Below, piece after piece: positions 1-6,155 of a stretch of 10,603 nt of DNA. The notes beneath the pieces were generated by a model, which had not been told where the DNA came from, did no database searches, and was given only the letters and a program-made list of their open reading frames with translations. The translations under genes and the position numbers were made by a program. Position 1 is the stretch's first letter; each line of letters starts with the position of its first letter. The stretch comes from Geobacter sp. UBA4074 (GTDB lineage Bacteria > Desulfobacterota > Desulfuromonadia > Geobacterales > Pseudopelobacteraceae). The stretch lies in assembly GCA_002383415.1 (NCBI GenBank), contig DFYU01000109.1, positions 1-10,603 on the forward strand, read 5' to 3'.

Positions 1-277
1 TGCGGTCGATCTGGATATCAGCCTTTTTGAGACCGAAGATGAACTTGCTGTAGGGCAGTCCGTTCAGGCGAGAAGCCGCGTTGATCCGCATGATCCAGAG
101 GGAACGAAAGTCCCGCTTCTTGACGCGACGGTCACGGAAGGCGTAGTTAAGCGCCCGGTCAACTGCCTCGGTTGCGCTGCGGAACAGCTTGCTCCGTGCG
201 CCACGGTACCCTTTGGCCAGCTTCAATACCTTGTTGCGACGCTGGCGTGTTTTAAAACCACCTTTTGCTCTCGGCAT
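1..277 (-). CDS. rplT: 50S ribosomal protein L20, 3' end cut by window edge
   Basis: Large-subunit protein L20 binds 23S rRNA early in 50S assembly; in several bacteria it also represses its own operon. The visible part is the first 92 residues, beginning MPRAKGGFKTRQRRNK and continuing through the highly basic N-terminal extension into the globular part (SLWIMRINAASR about residues 59-70, then LNGLPYSKFIFGLKKA). The family is usually close to 117-120 residues, so roughly the last quarter lies beyond position 1. The ATG at 277-275 is preceded by AAAGGAG (291-285) at 7 nt spacing, which fixes the start. It is the last visible gene of the thrS-infC-rpmI-rplT order, standard in many bacteria. 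It is separated from rpmI by a 100-nt gap holding a tandem palindromic repeat. Identity is very secure. Confidence 0.97.
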   Translation of the reverse strand, partial: MPRAKGGFKTRQRRNKVLKLAKGYRGARSKLFRSATEAVDRALNYAFRDRRVKKRDFRSLWIMRINAASRLNGLPYSKFIFGLKKADIQIDR

Positions 278-377
278 CTTAGTACTCCTTTAGGTGTATT
301 GCCCGATCCGCAAGGGGCCGTTTTCCTCACGGTTCTGGGTCGGTGCACCTAGCGGTGCACCTAGCGCCCCTACCCGG
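278..377 (-). promoter_or_regulatory. rpmI-rplT intergenic leader, possibly structured
   Basis: This 100-nt spacer is long for two ribosomal protein genes that are often nearly adjacent. Reading on the minus strand it contains the repeat at 341-366, a small possible stem CCGT/ACGG around a GAGGAAA loop (about 318-332), and then the rplT ribosome binding site AAAGGAG at 285-291. There is no U-run after any stem, so a terminator is not supported. L20 is known to control its own operon through RNA structures in other bacteria, so a regulatory leader is possible, but I do not recognise a known L20-binding fold here. Confidence 0.35.
341..366. repeat. Tandem 12-bp repeat with palindromic core, 2 copies plus 2 bp
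   Basis: The unit CGGTGCACCTAG occurs twice without a mismatch (341-352 and 353-364), followed by CG. Each unit contains the perfect 8-bp palindrome GGTGCACC. In RNA the two cores can pair with each other as an 8-bp stem closed by a 4-nt loop (GCTA on the minus strand), about 342-361. It lies in the rpmI-rplT gap. The two readings are a recent 12-bp duplication with no role, or a hairpin acting in translation or stability of rplT mRNA. Confidence 0.8.
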
Positions 378-575
378 TTACAGGTAAGGAATCAGTGCGC
401 TGATGTTCTTTTGATCCACCGCAGCAACGGTGTTGCCCTGACGCAGGTTACGCTTGCGCTTGGTGGTCTTGGGGGTCAGGATGTGGCTGGTGAAGGCATG
501 GGCACGCTTGATCTTGCCGGTGCCGGTCTTCTTGAAGCGCTTGGCTGCGGCGCGATTGGTCTTGATCTTGGGCAT
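378..575 (-). CDS. rpmI: 50S ribosomal protein L35
   Basis: L35 is a small basic protein of the large ribosomal subunit. The 65-residue product has the family's typical length and its start (MPKIKTNRAAAKRFKKTGTG), the basic middle segment KRAHAFTSHIL, and the lysine/arginine-rich TPKTTKRKRNLRQ stretch. The ATG at 575-573 follows AAAGGAG (588-582) by 6 nt. It sits 33 nt after the infC stop and ahead of rplT, the usual neighbours, and is presumably co-transcribed with thrS and infC. The C-terminal end (ISALIPYL) is normal for the family. No anomaly was seen. Confidence 0.97.
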   Translation of the reverse strand: MPKIKTNRAAAKRFKKTGTGKIKRAHAFTSHILTPKTTKRKRNLRQGNTVAAVDQKNISALIPYL

Positions 576-608
576 TGCAGACTCCTTTGTGAATAAATCT
601 CTACAGGG

Positions 609-1136
609 TTATTTTTTCGCCTTGGGCGCAATAATCATAAACAGTTGACGGCCGTCAATCCGGGGAGCAACCTCCACCACGCCGATATCGGCCAGTCCGG
701 CTGCAAATTTTTCTATCACGGCACGTCCGATATCCTGGTGGGTGATCTCGCGGCCACGGTAGACCAGGGTTACCTTGGCCTTGTTGCCTTCTTCTAGAAA
801 ACGACGCACATGCTTGATCTTGAAGTCCAGGTCATGATCATCGGTCTTGGGCCGGATCTTGACCTCCTTGACCTGTACCTGCACCTGTTTTTTCTTGGCT
901 TCCTGCTGTTTCTTACTGGTCTGATACTTGAACTTGCCGTAGTCCATGATGCGGCAGACCGGCGGCGTGGCGGTCGGCGAAACCTCCACCAGATCAAGCT
1001 GACGGGCTTCGGCAGCCTCCAGGGCCTCCCGAAGGGTCAAAATCCCCAGTTGTTCGCCATCGTCGGCAACCACGCGTACTTCTTGGGCGCGAATGGCATG
1101 GTTGATGTTGGTTGTTGCAGTTTTAGGGGCGGCTAT
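609..1136 (-). CDS. infC: Translation initiation factor IF-3 with AUA start codon
   Basis: IF3 binds the 30S subunit, prevents premature 50S joining and checks the start codon-initiator tRNA match. The 175-residue product has the N-terminal domain (INHAIRAQEVRVV about residues 11-23), the IF3 signature RIMDYGKFKY at about 62-71, a lysine/glutamine-rich linker (about 75-90) and the C-terminal domain (VKIRPKTDDHDLDFK onward, then YRGREI). The first ordinary start codon in frame is a GTG at 1073-1071, which would remove the conserved first 21 residues. Upstream in the same frame only ATA (1136-1134) is well placed, 6 nt after AGGAGGT. The frame runs back without ATG, GTG or TTG to the thrS stop codon at 1169-1167. 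IF3 genes in other bacteria start with rare AUU, AUC or AUA codons, which IF3 itself discriminates against, giving autoregulation; that role here is inferred. Identity is secure and the start is highly likely. Confidence 0.93.
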   Translation of the reverse strand: MAAPKTATTNINHAIRAQEVRVVADDGEQLGILTLREALEAAEARQLDLVEVSPTATPPVCRIMDYGKFKYQTSKKQQEAKKKQVQVQVKEVKIRPKTDDHDLDFKIKHVRRFLEEGNKAKVTLVYRGREITHQDIGRAVIEKFAAGLADIGVVEVAPRIDGRQLFMIIAPKAKK

Positions 1137-1141
1137 GGCGA

Positions 1142-1149
1142 CACCTCCT
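1142..1149 (-). promoter_or_regulatory. Extended Shine-Dalgarno of infC
   Basis: On the minus strand this reads AGGAGGTG, an 8-nt perfect match to the usual 3' end of 16S rRNA. Its GGAGG core ends 7 nt before the ATA at 1136-1134. It is stronger than the other ribosome binding sites of the window and decides the infC start, because no ATG, GTG or TTG lies at a suitable distance in the IF3 frame. Confidence 0.85.
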
Positions 1150-1166
1150 CGCAGGATAACAGCATA

Positions 1167-3077
1167 TTACTTGTGTGCCTTTACTTCTGATTCTACAAAG
1201 GCGATAAATTCTTCAGGTTTCATGGCATGCAGGTTCTTGCCGTCGCGGTAGCGCGGCGTCACGGTCCCCTGCTCCACTTCCTTATCCCCGATCACCAGCA
1301 TGTAGGGAATCTTCTGCAGCTGGGCCTCGCGGATCTTGAAATTCAGCTTTTCGTTGCGCAGGTCTTCCTGCACCCGGATACCGGCTGCACGCAGTTGTTT
1401 GAACACTTCCTGCGCATAGGGGATCTGGTTGTCGGTCACCGTCAGTACGACCGCCTGCACCGGCGCCAGCCACAACGGGAAGTTGCCGGCAAAGTGCTCG
1501 ATCAGCACGCCGATGAAGCGCTCAATGGAACCGAGGATAACCCGATGCACCATGACCGGCCGTTTACGCTCGCCGTCACTGGACACATAGGTCAGATCAA
1601 ACCGTTCAGGCAGGGTAAAATCGCACTGGATAGTAGCACACTGCCACCGCCTGTCAAGACAATCGCGCAGCTTGATATCGATCTTGGGACCGTAGAAGGC
1701 GCCATCCCCCTCGTTGATCTCAAAGGGCCGGCCGGTATCCTTCAGGGCGCCCAACAGAGCTGCGGTGGCCCGCTCCCAATCCTCATCGCTGCCGATGGAC
1801 TTTTCAGGGCGGGTGGAAAGCTCCATCTCGTAGTCAAAACCGAAGATAGCCATCACATCGGAGACGAACTTCAGCACCCCTTTAATCTCGCCGTCCAATT
1901 GCTCGGGCGTACAGAGGATATGGGCATCGTCCTGGGTGAAACAACGAACCCGCAACAGACCGTGCAGCACACCGGCCCGCTCGTGGCGGTGCACCGTACC
2001 AAGTTCGAAATAGCGTTGCGGCAGGTCGCGGTAGCTACGCAGTTGCGACTTGTAGATCATCATGTGGGACAGGCAGTTCATCGGCTTGACGCCGAAGCTC
2101 TGCTCGTCCACCTCGGTGAAGTACATGTTCTCGCGGTAGTTATCGTAGTGCCCCGACCGTTGCCAGAGCTCGGTCTTGAGGATCTGCGGGCCCACCACGA
2201 TATCGTAGCCGCGCTTCAGGTGTTCCTTGCGCTCGAAATCTTCCAGCAGGGTGCGCAGCATGGCCCCCTTGGGATGCCAGATGGCAAAACCGGGACCGAC
2301 CTCGTCGGAGAAGGAAAACAGATCCAGTTCGCGACCCAGTTTACGGTGGTCGCGACGCTTGGCCTCCTCGATGCGATGCAGGTAGGCTTCCAGCTCCTTT
2401 TTGTCCACAAAGGCAGTGCCATAGATACGCTGCAGCATCCGGTTGTTCTCATTACCACGCCAATAGGCGCCGGCAATCGAGAGCAGCTTGAAGGCCTTCA
2501 GCTTGTTGGTGTTGGGCACGTGGGGACCACGGCACAGGTCGGCAAATCCGCCCTGACTGTAGATCGAGACCTGCTCGGCGCCGATATCCTGGATCAGTTC
2601 TTTCTTATAGGGCTCGCCCATCTTTTCAAAGAAGGCGATCGCTTCAGCAGCGGACATCACCGAACGCTGAACCGCTTGACCGGCGGCGGCCAGCTCGGCC
2701 ATCCGCTTCTCAATCTTTTCAAGATCTTCCGGGGTAAACGGCGTATCGACATCGAAGTCGTAATAGAACCCGTTTTCCACAGCCGGACCGATGGTCACCT
2801 TGGCCTGGGGGAACAGTTCCTTCACCGCCTGGGCCATCAGGTGTGAGGTGGAATGGCGGATGATATCAAGGGCCTCGGGGCTCTTTTCGGTGATGATGGC
2901 CACGGAAGCACCATCGGCCAGGGGGGCCGAAAGGTCCACCAGCTCGCCGTTCACCTGGCCAGCCAGGGCAGCCTTGGCCAGACCGGCGCCGATTGATGCG
3001 GCCAGATCAGCCACGGTGGCGCCGCTGGGCAGTTCGCGCTTCGAACCATCGGGCAACTGTACGTTAATCAAGGACAT
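1167..3077 (-). CDS. thrS: Threonine--tRNA ligase (ThrRS)
   Basis: This cytoplasmic class II synthetase charges tRNA-Thr using ATP and clears mischarged Ser-tRNA-Thr. The 636-residue product is full length. In order it has a TGS domain (about 1-61) and an editing domain with the zinc-like set H75, H79, C182 and H186 (HSTSH and CRGPH). The catalytic core has motif 2 around FELGTVHRHERAGVLHGL (about 357-374) and motif 3 around MVHRVILGSIERF (about 509-521). The catalytic zinc ligands are C335, H386 and H511. The C-terminal anticodon-binding domain starts near 535. All key residues are present. The ATG at 3077-3075 is preceded by GGAGA (3091-3087) at 9 nt spacing. A hairpin with a U-rich tail lies just upstream, between this gene and tRNA-Val, and no separate promoter was seen in that 58-nt gap. 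infC follows after 30 nt. The E. coli ThrRS operator that mimics the tRNA-Thr anticodon arm was not recognised here. Confidence 0.98.
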   Translation of the reverse strand: MSLINVQLPDGSKRELPSGATVADLAASIGAGLAKAALAGQVNGELVDLSAPLADGASVAIITEKSPEALDIIRHSTSHLMAQAVKELFPQAKVTIGPAVENGFYYDFDVDTPFTPEDLEKIEKRMAELAAAGQAVQRSVMSAAEAIAFFEKMGEPYKKELIQDIGAEQVSIYSQGGFADLCRGPHVPNTNKLKAFKLLSIAGAYWRGNENNRMLQRIYGTAFVDKKELEAYLHRIEEAKRRDHRKLGRELDLFSFSDEVGPGFAIWHPKGAMLRTLLEDFERKEHLKRGYDIVVGPQILKTELWQRSGHYDNYRENMYFTEVDEQSFGVKPMNCLSHMMIYKSQLRSYRDLPQRYFELGTVHRHERAGVLHGLLRVRCFTQDDAHILCTPEQLDGEIKGVLKFVSDVMAIFGFDYEMELSTRPEKSIGSDEDWERATAALLGALKDTGRPFEINEGDGAFYGPKIDIKLRDCLDRRWQCATIQCDFTLPERFDLTYVSSDGERKRPVMVHRVILGSIERFIGVLIEHFAGNFPLWLAPVQAVVLTVTDNQIPYAQEVFKQLRAAGIRVQEDLRNEKLNFKIREAQLQKIPYMLVIGDKEVEQGTVTPRYRDGKNLHAMKPEEFIAFVESEVKAHK

Positions 3078-3091
3078 GGTTCGTCTTCTCC

Positions 3092-3122
3092 AAACAGAAA
3101 AGGCATCGGTAGTGCCGATGCC
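3092..3122 (-). terminator. Rho-independent terminator or attenuator between tRNA-Val and thrS
   Basis: On the minus strand GGCATCGG (3122-3115), a 5-nt loop CACTA and CCGATGCC (3109-3102) form a perfect 8-bp GC-rich stem, followed at once by TTTTCTGTTT. That is a good intrinsic terminator, though the U-run is broken by C and G. It begins 13 nt after the tRNA CCA end and its tail touches the thrS ribosome binding site. It may end the tRNA-Val transcript with partial read-through into thrS, or act as a regulated attenuator of thrS. The sequence cannot separate these. Confidence 0.8.
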
Positions 3123-3135
3123 GCTCTCAGTTCAA

Positions 3136-3210
3136 TGGTAGGCGCGGGCGGTCTCGAACCGCCGACCTCTACCGTGTCAAGGTAGCGCTCTCCCCCTGAG
3201 CTACGCGCCT
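3136..3210 (-). tRNA. tRNA-Val (anticodon GAC), CCA encoded
   Basis: A complete cloverleaf is readable on the minus strand. The acceptor stem is AGGCGCG/CGCGCCT with discriminator A and encoded CCA (3138-3136). The D-stem is GCTC/GAGC around AGGGGGA. The anticodon stem is CTACC/GGTAG with loop TTGACAC, giving anticodon GAC (3178-3176), which reads GUC and GUU valine codons. The variable loop is 5 nt, and the T-stem is GGCGG/CCGCC with loop TTCGAGA. All stems pair without mismatch and the length is 75 nt including CCA. A promoter lies directly upstream and a terminator-like hairpin directly downstream. Confidence 0.97.
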
Positions 3211-3226
3211 CCAGCAAGGAATTGTC

Positions 3227-3256
3227 TTGATAACAGGTCGTGCAAGCTTCTGTCAA
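3227..3256 (-). promoter_or_regulatory. Sigma-70-like promoter of tRNA-Val
   Basis: On the minus strand a perfect -35 box TTGACA (3256-3251) is followed after 18 nt by TATCAA (3232-3227), matching 4 of 6 bases of the -10 consensus. Transcription would start near 3220, leaving a short 5' leader of about 10 nt before the mature tRNA, as is usual for tRNA genes. The stop codon TGA of the upstream rlmD-like gene (3255-3253) lies inside the -35 box. The whole upstream gap is only 42 nt, so this is the only place a dedicated promoter could be. It may also serve thrS by read-through. Confidence 0.6.
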
Positions 3257-4698
3257 GCTGTTTTTACAGGGATTCGCTCCAGCAGCGCCACATTTTCCAC
3301 ATGGGGGGTCTGGGGAAACATGTCCACCGGCTGCAGTTCACGGCAGGCATAGCCCAGGCCGCCCAGGATATCCAGGTCGCGGGCCAGGGTCTGGGGCGAA
3401 CAGGACACATACACAATCCGCTGCGGAGCAAGCTCTGCAACCTGCTGCAGCACCTCCCGGTCGCAGCCCTTGCGCGGCGGATTCAGAACCACCAGATCAA
3501 AGCGTTGCTCATCTTCAATGCTATCAGCCAGCAACTCCCGCACATCGCCGGCTTCGAAGCGGCAGTTACGCCGATTATTCAGCCGGGCATTGCGTCGGGC
3601 ATCGGCCACCGCCTCGGTGTTCATCTCAATTCCAACCACCCGTTTTGCATGGGGGGACAGGGTCAGGGCGATACCACCGATGCCGCAGTACAGATCCAGC
3701 ACGGTCTGTTTTCCGGTCAGGCCGGCCCGTTCAAGCACCGCATTATAGAGCAGCGCGGCAGCCTCATTGTTGACCTGCAGGAACGAACGAGGAGAGATCA
3801 GCACCTCCACCTCACCGATCCGGTCCTGCACGGTCTGCTGCTTGCTCAGAAAATGGTCGTGGGGGCCAAAGATCACATTGCCTTCGCTGCTGTTGACATT
3901 CTGACAGGTCACCACCACCTGGGGCACCTGCTCCTGAACAAAGCGGGCCAGGTGATGGATTTCGTTGAAGGCCCGGCGGTAGGTGACAAAGGTCACCATC
4001 GCCTCATTGCTGCTGGCAGAGACCCGCATCACCAGGTAGCGCAGGACGCCGGTCTTGTTCTTCTCCTGCCAGATCGGCACCTTCAGTTTGCTGATCCCCT
4101 CACGGGTTGCCTTGACCACCCGGTTCACCAGGGCATGGTGCAGCGGACAGTCTTCCAGGTCGACCACATCGTGACTGGCTCGGCGATAGATGCCGATATA
4201 GGGCTCACGATGGGTGCCGGCCACCGCCAGTTTGGCCGTGGTGCGGTAGTGCATCCGCTGGTTGGGGCTGAGCGGCTCCAGCACCGGCACCTTCTTTAAG
4301 GTGGGATAGGCGGCCAATTCGTCCCGCACCTGTTCATGCTTCCAGCGCACCTGCTCGGCATAGCGCATCCCGATCAGGGCGCAGCCCAGACACTGCTCGG
4401 CCTCACCACAGATCGGACGCTTGGTACGCAACTCCGACGGCTGGGTCAGCTTGATCAGATCGGCATGGGTCACGGTCTGTCCCAGATGACTGATCCGTGC
4501 CAGACACCGGTCCTGGGGCAGTGCGCCGGCCACCAGGATGGTGGCGCCCTCGAAATGGGCAACACCCAACCCTTCCGGGTCAAGCCGTTCAATCAGCAGT
4601 TCCAGGGTCATACCCCGCCTCAAGCCGGACAGTGCCGCACCTTTTACCGGCGGCTTGGCAGCGGTGCGTTCGGCAGGTTTGCGTGATGGTTTTTTCAT
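3253..4698 (-). CDS. rlmD: 23S rRNA (uracil-5-)-methyltransferase, RlmD/RumA type
   Basis: An S-adenosylmethionine-dependent enzyme of the TrmA/RumA family that makes 5-methyluridine in 23S rRNA (U1939 for E. coli RlmD). The 481 residues hold a basic N-terminal tail, a TRAM-like domain (about 28-88), an iron-sulfur cysteine set (C97, C103 and C106 in CGEAEQCLGC, plus C184 in EDCPLHH), the SAM-binding motif LDLYCGIGG (about 334-342), NPPRKG (406-411), the catalytic cysteine C433 in SCSPQT, and a likely general base E468 in PHVENV. RlmD and TrmA usually have DPPR or DPAR where this has NPPR, and SCNP where this has SCSP; E. coli RlmC (U747) also has NPPR. The TRAM domain and length favour RlmD, but the exact uridine is uncertain. 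The start ATG overlaps the rlmB stop by 4 nt (ATGA), implying coupled translation. It ends the liv-pyrF-rlmB run. It is somewhat longer than E. coli RlmD (433), mostly through the N-terminal tail. Confidence 0.88.
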   Translation of the reverse strand: MKKPSRKPAERTAAKPPVKGAALSGLRRGMTLELLIERLDPEGLGVAHFEGATILVAGALPQDRCLARISHLGQTVTHADLIKLTQPSELRTKRPICGEAEQCLGCALIGMRYAEQVRWKHEQVRDELAAYPTLKKVPVLEPLSPNQRMHYRTTAKLAVAGTHREPYIGIYRRASHDVVDLEDCPLHHALVNRVVKATREGISKLKVPIWQEKNKTGVLRYLVMRVSASSNEAMVTFVTYRRAFNEIHHLARFVQEQVPQVVVTCQNVNSSEGNVIFGPHDHFLSKQQTVQDRIGEVEVLISPRSFLQVNNEAAALLYNAVLERAGLTGKQTVLDLYCGIGGIALTLSPHAKRVVGIEMNTEAVADARRNARLNNRRNCRFEAGDVRELLADSIEDEQRFDLVVLNPPRKGCDREVLQQVAELAPQRIVYVSCSPQTLARDLDILGGLGYACRELQPVDMFPQTPHVENVALLERIPVKTA

Positions 4699-5432
4699 GG
4701 TCTACTCCGCTGGCGGGCCGCCTCAAACAGCACAATACCACCAGCCACCGAGGCGTTGAGGGATGAGACGCCACCATACTGCGGGATCGCAAGCAGGCCG
4801 TCGCACTGCTTGCGCACCAGCGGTCGCATCCCCTCCCCTTCACTGCCGATCACCAGCACCAGATTGCCCCGCAGGTCGGTCTGGTAGATATCCTTGTCGG
4901 CCTCGCCAGCCAGGCCATAGGCCCAGCAGCCGGCCTGTTTCAAACGTTCCAGGGCCTGCACCAGATTGGTGACCTGGATCACCGGCAGGGTCTCCACCGC
5001 ACCGGCCGAGGCCTTCTCCACCACTGGCGTGACGCCGCAGGCCCGATCCTTGGGGATGATCACTCCCTGGGCGCCGGCACAGGCCGCCGAGCGGATCAGG
5101 GCGCCCAGATTCTGGGGATCCTGAATACCGTCCAGCATCAATAAAAACAGTGGCGCATCCCCTGTCGGAGCAGCCAGAAAATCATCCAGGTCGGTATAGG
5201 CAAAGGGGGCCACTCGCAACACCAGACCCTGGTGATGTGAGTTGCCGGCCAGACGCTCCAGATCGGCCCGTTCACGCCGGCGAACCGCGACGCCCTTTTC
5301 TTCGGCCAGGGCAACGATCTTGGCAATACGATGGTCGCTGCCGCTGGTCTGCACAAAAAGCTCAAAAGCCCTGCGGTTTCCACGCAGGGCCTCACGGACC
5401 GGATTGACACCGTACAGGATGTCGTCACTCAT
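4695..5432 (-). CDS. rlmB: 23S rRNA (guanosine-2'-O-)-methyltransferase RlmB (SpoU/TrmH family)
   Basis: A SpoU-family knotted methyltransferase. RlmB methylates the ribose of G2251 in the peptidyl-transferase P-loop of 23S rRNA. The 245-residue length is typical. The N-terminal RNA-binding domain begins LYGVNPVREAL and runs to about residue 75, including SHHQGLVLRV. The three SPOUT motifs follow: DGIQDPQNLGALIRSA (about 101-116, with N108 and R114), VIGSEGEGM (about 194-202, E198) and IPQYGGVSSLNASVA (about 216-230). These make the trefoil-knot SAM site. TrmH-type tRNA enzymes share the fold, but the GVNPV start and the NSHHQG segment fit the RlmB/TrmB-like group best. The ATG overlaps the pyrF TGA by 4 nt, and its own stop overlaps the next gene by 4 nt, so it is locked into this operon. 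Both flanking overlaps are ATGA. Confidence 0.92.
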   Translation of the reverse strand: MSDDILYGVNPVREALRGNRRAFELFVQTSGSDHRIAKIVALAEEKGVAVRRRERADLERLAGNSHHQGLVLRVAPFAYTDLDDFLAAPTGDAPLFLLMLDGIQDPQNLGALIRSAACAGAQGVIIPKDRACGVTPVVEKASAGAVETLPVIQVTNLVQALERLKQAGCWAYGLAGEADKDIYQTDLRGNLVLVIGSEGEGMRPLVRKQCDGLLAIPQYGGVSSLNASVAGGIVLFEAARQRSRP

Positions 5433-6154
5433 GGCGTCCCTTTCACAATCTCGTCCACAATCAGGTCGGCGGCCAGCACCGGATCAGCAGCCTTGGCAAT
5501 CGGACGACCGATCACCAGATAGTCGGCACCCGCCTGCACCGCTTCGGACGGGGTCATGATCCGCTTCTGGTCATCCACCGCCGCAAAGGTCGGCCGCACA
5601 CCCGGGGTCACGATCAGGAAGTCGGGCCCGCAGGCCGCCCGGATGGCGTGAATCTCCAGGGGCGAGGCCACCACGCCGTCCATACCGCTCTCTTTGGCCA
5701 GCTTGGCCAACCGCACCACCATCTGCTCCACCGGCTGCTGGATCCCCACCGCCTGCAAGGTCTCCTGGGTCGACGAGGTCAGGATGGTGACAGCCAGCAG
5801 ACGGGGACGCTCGGCATCCGTAAACTGTTTACGAACCGCACTGGCAGCCTGCTCCATCATCTCAGGCCCGCCCAGGGCGTGCAGGTTGGCCAGCTTGACC
5901 CCCAGCCGTCCGGCGGCCAGCATGGCCTGAGCCACGGTATTGGGGATGTCGTGGTATTTGAGATCAAGGAACACCTGACCGTCGTGGCGCTTGACCGCCT
6001 CCACAGCTGCCGGTCCGGCGGTGGTGAACAGCTCCTTGCCCACCTTGAACATGCCGACCTTGGAGGACAACAGCTCCGCCCAACGGTCGATCTCGCTCAG
6101 TTTGTCCACATCCAGGGCAAAGATGATCTTTTCACGTGCCTGTTCTGGTGTCAT
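5429..6154 (-). CDS. pyrF: Orotidine 5'-phosphate decarboxylase
   Basis: Catalyses the last step of de novo UMP synthesis, decarboxylation of OMP, as a cytoplasmic TIM-barrel dimer without cofactor. The 241 residues match the common bacterial length. The first strand is IIFALDVD (10-17). The catalytic motif FLDLKYHDIPNTV gives D64, K66 and D69, the conserved charged network. The C-terminal phosphate-binding loops are seen as TPGVRP (about 184-189) and DYLVIGRPI (about 212-220). The ATG at 6154 is one base after the livF stop, with GGGAG at good spacing upstream, so translation is likely coupled to the transporter genes. The stop overlaps rlmB by 4 nt. Placement behind an amino acid transporter, away from other pyrimidine genes, is notable but gives no reason to doubt the function. 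Confidence 0.97.
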   Translation of the reverse strand: MTPEQAREKIIFALDVDKLSEIDRWAELLSSKVGMFKVGKELFTTAGPAAVEAVKRHDGQVFLDLKYHDIPNTVAQAMLAAGRLGVKLANLHALGGPEMMEQAASAVRKQFTDAERPRLLAVTILTSSTQETLQAVGIQQPVEQMVVRLAKLAKESGMDGVVASPLEIHAIRAACGPDFLIVTPGVRPTFAAVDDQKRIMTPSEAVQAGADYLVIGRPIAKAADPVLAADLIVDEIVKGTP

Positions 6155-6155
6155 A

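Noticed and set aside
1227..2846. A 539-codon open frame on the plus strand opposite thrS
   Set aside because: thrS on the other strand is complete with all catalytic residues. The plus-strand translation is rich in His, Gln, Leu and Gly, shows no recognisable domain, and is what an antisense frame of a GC-rich gene looks like.
3102..3122. Possible thrS operator imitating the tRNA-Thr anticodon arm, as in E. coli
   Set aside because: Even if the top pair opens to give a 7-nt loop (GCACTAC), the anticodon position would be ACT, not a threonine NGT. The hairpin fits a terminator better.
3123..3180. Alternative pairing between CGGTAG in the tRNA-Val anticodon stem and CTACCG in the terminator, as an antiterminator
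   Set aside because: Only 6 bp, and it would have to break a perfect tRNA cloverleaf; most likely coincidence.
3078..3252. T-box riboswitch controlling thrS
   Set aside because: The space upstream of thrS is filled by a complete tRNA-Val gene. No specifier loop or T-box consensus was seen.
3240..3265. Inverted repeat AGCTT/AAGCT with a T-run on the plus strand near the rlmD stop, as a terminator
   Set aside because: The stem is only 5 bp and the T-run lies on the strand opposite to all genes, so it would terminate nothing here.
3301..4299. A 332-codon open frame on the plus strand opposite the rlmD-like gene
   Set aside because: Shadow of the minus-strand gene, which has clear family motifs; no ribosome binding site or domain supports the plus-strand frame.
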